A stretch of 32,324 nucleotides of DNA from Fuerstiella sp. (GTDB lineage Bacteria; Planctomycetota; Planctomycetia; Planctomycetales; Planctomycetaceae): contig JABABI010000011.1 in NCBI GenBank assembly GCA_014238335.1, forward strand, positions 1 to 32,324, read 5' to 3'. The notes beneath the pieces are model-generated. The model had not been told where the DNA came from and did not search any database. It was given only the letters and a program-made list of their open reading frames with translations. This document shows, piece by piece, positions 26,663 to 32,324 of this stretch (its first letter is position 1; the number at the start of each line of letters is the position of its first letter). A program made the translations under genes and the position numbers.

Positions 26663-28711
26663 CTAATACGTATCCGTGTCATCGGTCTGGTCATTGACAT
26701 CCACGGAGGAATCCACTGGCGCGTCACTGCTCTCAGACTGAATGTACGACTTTTCTTTGTAAAAATAACCAACTGGCACAAACAGAACTGAGGTCACCAG
26801 AATTGTGTATGTCCAGAACCAGAAGTAATCTCCGCCTTCCAGCGTATCCTGTCCGCCGACGGTGATGGAGTGGCCGATTGCAGTTTCGGCGATGTTTCCT
26901 CGAGCAGCCTCAACTGCAGCTTTTCCCTCGGCTCCTCGAGCGGCGATCATATGCTGTTCCAGCCAGTCGTATGGTGCCTGTTCAGCAGAAGAATCGGCAT
27001 CGGTCGCAACTCGACTGACTGTCGCCCTCAGAATGATGTCCCACTGCGTCTGGTTAATTCCGTCAGCGCCGGAGGACGTGATTCTATAGTCGTTTTTCGA
27101 AAGTTGGTTGTAAACAAACGCATTCCCGTTTGAATCCTTGAGTCCTGCCAGGAGCGCCTGGCCTTCGCTTTCTGTTGGAAGTGCTCTGGCTGAGTCATCC
27201 TGAGCACCGGAGAAGAAGGCGTTTTCAATGAGTTCGGACGCCGTCACGATGGATTCGTTATCCACAGTCTCAACTTCTTCGAGAACGTTGTACTGATTGA
27301 AGTGCATGACAATATCGTCAGCCGTATCGAACTGTTCGTCGACACCACTGATGGTAATCGTTTTTCCAGCTTGTTCGCTGCCTTCCAGTGATCTGCTGGA
27401 TGTGCGAAATGTCCACGTGTCAATGGTGTTCTTTGGACTCGGCGACTGAGATTTTGCTTCCGCCGCCACCTGACTGATCCCCGGGACCTGAATGGAATGA
27501 TTCACAACACTTGTGAAAATATTGCCCAGTGAAACAGAGAAGAGCCAGACAGCCATGATGACAGATTTCATGGTCTTGGGGGCCTGCGTGTAGGAAAATT
27601 CAAGCCCGGTAATTGAGATCAAAACCTCACCGCTGGTCAGCAGGACGTACGCCCACAACTGCCAGGCGATGGACGGCGTTGCACCGCCGTCAATAAGATC
27701 CTGTGCTTTCGCAACGACCGCAAAGCTGGCCGCCGTAAGAAAGAATCCGATCGAGATTTTTCGGATGGCGGTCAGCCGAAATACCTTGTTAACACTCGGG
27801 TAGATCACAAATTGAAACAGAGGAATCAGAATCATCACAAGAATCGGGTTCAGTACCTGAATCTGCGACTGTAACCACGTGACCCCCAGGAAGCGACGAT
27901 CCATGTTCTCTGCCTGAATGACCCACGAAGAACCCGTCTGGTCGAACAGGCCCCAGAACACGGCGACGAATGCATAGATGGTCGACAGCTTAAGCAAAGC
28001 CACGACACCATCACGGCTGAAAGTCTCACGGAAAAAGCGGCTGCCGCCGGGTGGTACGTGGATAAAGACGTTGCGCCCCATCCAGAACATCAGCGTGGCG
28101 ATCGCCATCAGAACACCGGGAACGCCGAACGCGATGTGCGGGCCGTACCATTTCAGAAGAAGCGGTGTCATCCAGGTTGAGGCCGTGGATCCGAAGTTGA
28201 TCGCGAAGTAGAACCACTGAAACACCTTCGTCATCAGATGGCTGTTTTTCGTTCCGAACTGATCACCCACGTGAGCGGACACGCACGGTTTAATGCCGCC
28301 ACTTCCCAGCGCAATAAGAAACAGGCCTGCCATCAGCCAGCTGCCCGGTGCAAGACCAGCCCCGCCCATGAGCGCCAGGGACAAATGACCGAGACAGTAG
28401 ACGATGGACAGCCACAGAATCGTACGATACTTGCCGATCAGAATGTCCGACAGGAATGACCCCATGACGGGAAAAAAATACGTTGCCGCCACGAAATTAT
28501 GGTAGTACTCATTGGCCTTCGCATCGCTCATTTCCGTGCCGACTTCGCCATCGACCATGTAATGAAGATACTTCGTCATAAAGATGACCAAGATCGTGCG
28601 CATGCCATAAAAGCTGAAGCGTTCGGCAGCCTCGTTACCGATGATGTATTTGATACCCTTCGGAAGTTGTGACGTTTCGTCGGGTACGCTGCGGTATTTC
28701 TGTTTCGCCAT
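26663..28711 (-). CDS. POT/PTR2-family peptide MFS transporter with a large inserted domain
   Basis: 682 aa, longer than usual (450-600). POT hallmarks: the ExxERFxxYG motif (EAAERFSFYG, 27-36) for proton coupling, the PTR2 segment GSGGIKPCVSAHVGDQF (136-152), WFYFAINFGS (166-175) and GEVLISITGLEFSYTQAP (361-378). These proteins import di- and tripeptides with protons. The membrane bundle is interrupted between helices at about 389-404 and 629-650 by a ~220-residue hydrophilic insert (405-625). Within it SGVDEQFDTADDI and SSGADGINQTQWDI resemble the calcium-site motif of GspG-type pseudopilins. No frameshift is visible. The C-terminus is Asp/Ser-rich. Confidence 0.9.
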   Translation of the reverse strand: MAKQKYRSVPDETSQLPKGIKYIIGNEAAERFSFYGMRTILVIFMTKYLHYMVDGEVGTEMSDAKANEYYHNFVAATYFFPVMGSFLSDILIGKYRTILWLSIVYCLGHLSLALMGGAGLAPGSWLMAGLFLIALGSGGIKPCVSAHVGDQFGTKNSHLMTKVFQWFYFAINFGSTASTWMTPLLLKWYGPHIAFGVPGVLMAIATLMFWMGRNVFIHVPPGGSRFFRETFSRDGVVALLKLSTIYAFVAVFWGLFDQTGSSWVIQAENMDRRFLGVTWLQSQIQVLNPILVMILIPLFQFVIYPSVNKVFRLTAIRKISIGFFLTAASFAVVAKAQDLIDGGATPSIAWQLWAYVLLTSGEVLISITGLEFSYTQAPKTMKSVIMAVWLFSVSLGNIFTSVVNHSIQVPGISQVAAEAKSQSPSPKNTIDTWTFRTSSRSLEGSEQAGKTITISGVDEQFDTADDIVMHFNQYNVLEEVETVDNESIVTASELIENAFFSGAQDDSARALPTESEGQALLAGLKDSNGNAFVYNQLSKNDYRITSSGADGINQTQWDIILRATVSRVATDADSSAEQAPYDWLEQHMIAARGAEGKAAVEAARGNIAETAIGHSITVGGQDTLEGGDYFWFWTYTILVTSVLFVPVGYFYKEKSYIQSESSDAPVDSSVDVNDQTDDTDTY

Positions 28712-28770
28712 GGGTATTCTGCTTTTCGGTCTATTGTCGCTGTCTGAACGGACGGACTGCTATCAGGAGG

Positions 28771-29517
28771 CTACAATAGCGGCCACGCCTCTCCCAGCGA
28801 TTCTTTCTGAATTCCTGTCAGCTGTGTGACTCCGTGCTGTGCCAGCGACAATTTTTGCTGCAGAGTCGCCATGTCGAATGGTTCGCCTTCCGCCGTTCCC
28901 TGTACTTCTATAAATTTGCCGCTGCCCGTCATGACCACGTTCATGTCCACGTCAGCCGTACTGTCTTCCGGATAATCAAGATCGAGCACTGGCACGCCGT
29001 CGACAACACCCACGCTGATCGCCGCCACATTGTCTTTGATGATGCCCTGTTTTGACGGCAGGCGATCGTCTGAAATCGCAGCAATGGCATCGCATAACAC
29101 GATAAAGCCCCCGGTGATGCTTAAGGTTCGCGTGCCGCCGTCGGCCTGCAGTACGTCACAATCGATCATGATGGTATATTCACCCAGCGCAGCGAAGTCA
29201 ACGGCCGCACGCAGGCTGCGCCCGATGAGTCGCTGGATTTCGGTTGTTCGACCGTCCACTTTTTTGCGGTCTCGCTGCTTGCGAGGCGAAGTGCTGCCTG
29301 GCAGCATGTTGTATTCTGCCGTAACCCAGCCCTGAGCCGTGTCGCCCTCGTTGCGAGGCATCCGCCACGGGGGAACTTTGTTTTCGACACTGGCCGTACA
29401 CAGGATCATGGTCCTGCCCGCCTGTATCAAAACGCTGGCGGTGGCGGTTTCAATGAAACCTCGCTGAACGGAGATTGGACGCAGTTCATCAACGGCTCGG
29501 CCATCGTGGCGAGTCAT
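28771..29517 (-). CDS. rph: Ribonuclease PH
   Basis: 248 aa, normal length. It is a phosphorolytic 3'-5' exoribonuclease that trims tRNA 3' ends. The conserved blocks are present: N-terminal [61 protein letters not shown] (phosphate and RNA binding), [19 protein letters not shown] and [19 protein letters not shown]. The usual GS.L..G.T segment reads [10 protein letters not shown] here, a mild change. ATG 29517 has GAAGG 8 nt upstream. It sits 59 bp upstream of the POT transporter on the same strand, so they may be co-transcribed. Confidence 0.96.
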   Translation of the reverse strand: MTRHDGRAVDELRPISVQRGFIETATASVLIQAGRTMILCTASVENKVPPWRMPRNEGDTAQGWVTAEYNMLPGSTSPRKQRDRKKVDGRTTEIQRLIGRSLRAAVDFAALGEYTIMIDCDVLQADGGTRTLSITGGFIVLCDAIAAISDDRLPSKQGIIKDNVAAISVGVVDGVPVLDLDYPEDSTADVDMNVVMTGSGKFIEVQGTAEGEPFDMATLQQKLSLAQHGVTQLTGIQKESLGEAWPLL

Positions 29518-29867
29518 GTTTTATGCCTTCGGCAGCAAGGTTCTGTTGGGGAATTACGGCAGGACCGGGATTCCTGTCGGGCCACAATGGATGTGTTGTC
29601 TCGAATGTCAACGATCTTCGCAACCGAACCACACGCGGTGGAACGCTGCGGTTCGCTTTTGACAGGATTTTTGTGCATCCGAAAACTCTGGAGGGGCGGT
29701 TGCGATTCAGAAAACAGATCTCGGCCATCCGCATCGCTCTGTCGTCCTGCCCACAGAATTTCGCTGTTGAATAGTTGCGGACTCCTTCCGAATGACATGC
29801 AAAGATGGTCCACTATGTCTATGCTCCGCACCAGGTTTCACGCTCTTACTAATTGCAGGTTAAATTT
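29518..29867. other. Divergent intergenic region, rph / trpD
   Basis: 350 bp without a supportable gene. No Trp-rich leader peptide or attenuator-like pair of hairpins is evident before trpD, and no clear promoter was found. Confidence 0.45.
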
Positions 29868-30893
29868 ATGCACGCAACGCTTGGTCCTGCTCTGCAGCAA
29901 CTAATCGCCCGACAGGACCTGTCTGGCGACACAGTGCAGCAATGCGTGGGAGCCATGATGGATGGCAGCTGTGAGGCTGTCGAAATGGCCGCCTGGCTGA
30001 CGGCTATGGCCTGCAAGGGCCCCGCGGCCGTTGAAGTGGTTGGCGCAGCACAGGCCATGCGGGACAGAGTCACCCGGATCCCTACACAACGCCGGCCGCT
30101 GCTGGACACCTGCGGGACAGGCGGCGACCAGCTGCACACTTTCAACATTAGCACCGCCACCGCCATCGTCGCTGCGGCCTGTGGCGTCAATGTGGCGAAG
30201 CACGGAAATCGCAGCGTGTCCAGCAGCAGCGGCTCAGCCGACGTGCTGGAAGCGCTGGATGTCAACATTCAGCTGACTCCCGACCAGGCAGCGAAGTGCC
30301 TTGACGACATCGGAATTACCTTCTGCTTTGCTCCCCTTGTGCACGGAGCGATGAAGCATGCCGCCCCCGTTCGCAAGGCACTTGGCATTCCAACGATCTT
30401 CAACCTGCTGGGGCCGTTGACGAATCCTGCCGGAGCCGAATACCAGCTGCTTGGCGCCAGCAGTAACGAGCGGGCGGGATTGCTGGCCTCAGCGCTCAGC
30501 GCACTGGGCTGCCGCAAATCGCTGGTGGTGTGTGGTAATAACGAACTGGACGAAGTCTGCCTGTGGGGGGTGACAACGGTTTACCAGGTCACCAACGGAC
30601 AGATTAAAGAGCTGACGTGGACATGCGACGACTTCGGATTGCCGACCAGCGATGTCGAACCGCTGCGTGTTCGTTCGTCAGATCAGAGTGCTGCCATGAT
30701 TCAGTCTGTGCTGGATGGTGAGGATTCTCCCGCAGCGAATATCATCATCGCGAACACAGCGGCTGCTCTGCTGGCTGCGGAGCAGGAAACAAACTTGATC
30801 GATGCGGTGACCACCGTAAGGACAACATTGACTGATGGTATCGCCGCCCGAAAACTCAGCGAGCTGAAAGAGTGGACTCAGGCAGTCGCCTGA
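29868..30893 (+). CDS. trpD: Anthranilate phosphoribosyltransferase
   Basis: 341 aa from ATG 29868, with AGG 9 nt upstream; a TTG at 29853 would add five residues. It transfers phosphoribosyl from PRPP to anthranilate, step two of tryptophan synthesis. Motifs: DTCGTGGD (80-87, PRPP/diphosphate loop), NISTATAIV, KHGNRSVSSSSGSADVLEAL (111-130), HGAMKHAAPVRKALG and FNLLGPLTNPA, and a C-terminal ANTAAALLAAE segment. Length is typical. It stands alone; no other trp gene is in the window. GC-rich hairpins follow the stop. Confidence 0.96.
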   Translation: MHATLGPALQQLIARQDLSGDTVQQCVGAMMDGSCEAVEMAAWLTAMACKGPAAVEVVGAAQAMRDRVTRIPTQRRPLLDTCGTGGDQLHTFNISTATAIVAAACGVNVAKHGNRSVSSSSGSADVLEALDVNIQLTPDQAAKCLDDIGITFCFAPLVHGAMKHAAPVRKALGIPTIFNLLGPLTNPAGAEYQLLGASSNERAGLLASALSALGCRKSLVVCGNNELDEVCLWGVTTVYQVTNGQIKELTWTCDDFGLPTSDVEPLRVRSSDQSAAMIQSVLDGEDSPAANIIIANTAAALLAAEQETNLIDAVTTVRTTLTDGIAARKLSELKEWTQAVA

Positions 30894-30917
30894 CGCGGGG
30901 CGGCCCGCTAGCCGAAT

Positions 30918-30931
30918 CGAGCTGCCGCTCG
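30918..30931 (+). terminator. Short GC hairpin after trpD
   Basis: CGAGC (30918-30922) and GCTCG (30927-30931) form a 5-bp stem with a 4-nt loop. A second small hairpin (GCGGG/CCCGC, about 30895-30908) lies just before it. No T-run follows, so terminator function is uncertain. Confidence 0.3.
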
Positions 30932-31009
30932 GAATCTCATGGTCCGCTCTCGTTGGTCGTTCATAAAACAGACATACGCGAAACGGAATAAGGGAAGCGG
31001 AGAAACAAT

Positions 31010-31996
31010 ATGCCGAAGGCCATACGAACGGATTCCGAAAATAATCGTACGACAGGATTCGCCATCCCGGGACTGTTCCGCGGAAAGCCAGGCACCGTCG
31101 CTCAACACGTTCACGATGGCGACACTTTAAACGTCGTCCCGAATGGAAATATCGGGGTTCGTTTGCTGGGCATCGATACTCCGGAAGTCAGTTTTGCATT
31201 TCCGGGACCGCGTCTGCGGTTCGTGGATCTGCAGGATGATCGATGGAACCAATTTCTGCAGGATCCGTTCGACTTGAAGTGGGGACAGTTCACGACAGCC
31301 GTACCTGCCGCACTGAAGTCGTGGGTCGGGTCGAAGGTTATTGGAGAACCAGGAACAGTTCATCACGACCATGCAGCTGCCGCGACGACGGAGCTGCGTT
31401 CGTTGATCTCACGAGACATGGAGATCATGGAACAGGACCTGTCCACATTCGGGTATTACATGGGCTTCGGCTTTGAGGTGATGGATGTCTATGGACGGTT
31501 CCTGTGCACGATCAACCGAAATCAACCGGACCGTGAAAAACCCACTCCCCGTCCGCCGACGTATAATCTTCGACTGCTGGAACGCGGCCGTGCGTTTCCG
31601 TATTTCATCTGGCCCAACATGAATCCGTGGGAGCGGCCGGGTTCCGTGACAAAGGCTGTGATTCCTCCTGGTAAGGCAAAACTACTGTCGGAAAACGACC
31701 GCGAACTGCATACTGCTCGCACATCTGTCCAAGCTGCCCGGGCACAGCATCGCGGCATCTTCGATGCCATGAATCCTCTGCTGCTGGAGCCATTTGAACT
31801 GCGTTTTCTGAGCCGCCGCGAGTTGCCGAGTCGTTACGTGATCGACCTGACGAAAGACTCAAATACCCTGATTCATCCACACAATTACTTCCGCGTTCCG
31901 CTGCCGGAAGATCGTCTGTGGATTCCGTCGGCTTACGTACCGTTGTTTGAAAAGGCGGGCTGGCAAAGCGAGCAGCCTCCTGCCGACAGCGTATGA
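31010..31996 (+). CDS. Thermonuclease (SNase-like) family protein with an inserted segment
   Basis: 328 aa; ATG 31010 has GGAG 7 nt upstream. The staphylococcal-nuclease core is seen as VHDGDTLNVVP (34-44) and VRLLGIDTPE (50-59), giving the metal-binding Asp, the Arg and the catalytic-type Glu. MDVYGRFLCTI (158-168) supplies the second Arg. The two halves are separated by ~95 residues, against ~30 in S. aureus nuclease, and ~160 more follow the core, including RLLERGRAFPYFIWP. No signal peptide is apparent, so a cytoplasmic location is likely. Nuclease activity is plausible because the key residues remain, but it is untested for this architecture. Confidence 0.8.
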   Translation: MPKAIRTDSENNRTTGFAIPGLFRGKPGTVAQHVHDGDTLNVVPNGNIGVRLLGIDTPEVSFAFPGPRLRFVDLQDDRWNQFLQDPFDLKWGQFTTAVPAALKSWVGSKVIGEPGTVHHDHAAAATTELRSLISRDMEIMEQDLSTFGYYMGFGFEVMDVYGRFLCTINRNQPDREKPTPRPPTYNLRLLERGRAFPYFIWPNMNPWERPGSVTKAVIPPGKAKLLSENDRELHTARTSVQAARAQHRGIFDAMNPLLLEPFELRFLSRRELPSRYVIDLTKDSNTLIHPHNYFRVPLPEDRLWIPSAYVPLFEKAGWQSEQPPADSV

Positions 31997-32136
31997 CGAT
32001 GCTTTATGGCCGCGGAAAACGTTTTTTGGCCTGCTATGCGCGCTTCCCGGCAGCCCGAACGCGCCACGTGTTTTCGTGAACTGCTGTCGCCTGTGTCCTG
32101 CCGGCACTTCGCACCTGAATACTGTCAGGTCGTGTA

Positions 32137-32324
32137 TCAACGCGCACGGAAGATGCGGTGTCCGGTCAGCACCTGTCCATTTGGGTTCGTACAGCGAACG
32201 TGAATGGCATAAGTTCCTGACGGCAGCTCTTTCGGCAGATCTGCTTTCCACAGATGTGGCGAGTTCATCGGCGTAGGGATTTTTCTCCAGGGCACATCAG
32301 GCAAGAGTTTCTGTTCCTCTTCCC
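32137..32324 (-). CDS. C-terminal end of a calcineurin-like phosphoesterase, 5' part outside window
   Basis: The minus-strand frame is open from the right edge to TGA at 32137-32139, giving 61 residues. It reads VPWRKIPTPMNSPHLWKADL, then LPSGTYAIHVRCTNPNGQVL and GHRIFRAR. This matches the C-terminal domain (SxHLW...LP..L..G.H...V...D..G....G.RIFRV) attached to secreted planctomycete and Bacteroidetes calcineurin-like phosphoesterases. The catalytic metallophosphatase domain would lie beyond the window. It is convergent with the SNase-like gene; the 140 bp between them hold nothing identifiable. Confidence 0.7.
   Translation of the reverse strand, partial: EEEQKLLPDVPWRKIPTPMNSPHLWKADLPKELPSGTYAIHVRCTNPNGQVLTGHRIFRAR

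Noticed and set aside
26425..26791. Short open frames reading NPTRKQGMS and related text
   Set aside because: They are translations of the inverted-repeat element and its flanks, not genes.
31859..32251. 130-codon minus-strand open frame
   Set aside because: It overlaps the SNase-like gene and has no motifs. A different frame of the same strand (32137-32324) matches a calcineurin-type C-terminal domain.

Overview
The window looks like a chromosomal segment of a planctomycete (class Planctomycetia), of moderately high GC. The main evidence is a c-type cytochrome/PSD1 gene paired with a DUF1501 gene, a CehA/McbA metallohydrolase, a SUMF1-fold protein, a ribosomal S1-type protein with a very long Ala/Pro/Glu-rich N-terminus, a C-terminal fragment of a calcineurin-like phosphoesterase, and flagellar genes of the divergent planctomycete type. 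No rRNA, tRNA, CRISPR array, IS element or phage gene is visible.

Layout. 1-1614 (minus): 5' part of a GntP-family permease that runs off the left edge. 2150-8983 (plus): a tightly packed flagellar export/switch operon, fliL-fliM-fliN-fliO-fliP-flhA, followed by three small uncharacterised genes. fliQ, fliR and flhB are not here. 9134-10759 (minus): CehA/McbA metallohydrolase, divergent from an SDR oxidoreductase (10943-11779). 11873-14064 (minus): citrate synthase (gltA), a hairpin, then dapB. 14521-18886 (plus): a PSD1/cytochrome gene and a DUF1501 gene, both inactivated by several separate lesions. 18889-20523 (minus): serA. 20524-21469: the longest gene-free stretch, with a good sigma70-type promoter followed at once by a series of stem-loops and a ~370-nt leader before an S41 peptidase (21470-23161). 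23422-25317 (minus): S1-domain protein. 25495-26367 (minus): SUMF1-domain protein. 26560-26630: a MITE/REP-like inverted repeat. 26663-28711 (minus): POT-family transporter with a large inserted domain. 28771-29517 (minus): rph. 29868-30893 (plus): trpD. 31010-31996 (plus): thermonuclease-like protein. 32137-32324 (minus): end of a calcineurin-like phosphoesterase.

How the genes work together. The flagellar block encodes a stator-associated protein (FliL), C-ring proteins (FliM, FliN) and export-gate parts (FliO, FliP, FlhA). The three genes after flhA are co-directional and nearly contiguous, so they are candidate unrecognised flagellar accessory genes. The rest is mostly single housekeeping genes (citrate synthase, lysine/cell-wall DapB, serine SerA, tryptophan TrpD, RNase PH, S1) mixed with envelope or secreted proteins.

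The most unusual points are: (i) the structured leader or ncRNA candidate at 21096-21225; (ii) the pseudogenised PSD1-DUF1501 pair, with at least six lesions in 4.4 kb while every neighbour is intact; (iii) the small Cys/His protein and its two neighbours at the end of the flagellar operon; (iv) the pseudopilin-like insert in the POT transporter; and (v) the inverted-repeat element. All calls come from reading the sequence; no database search was run.
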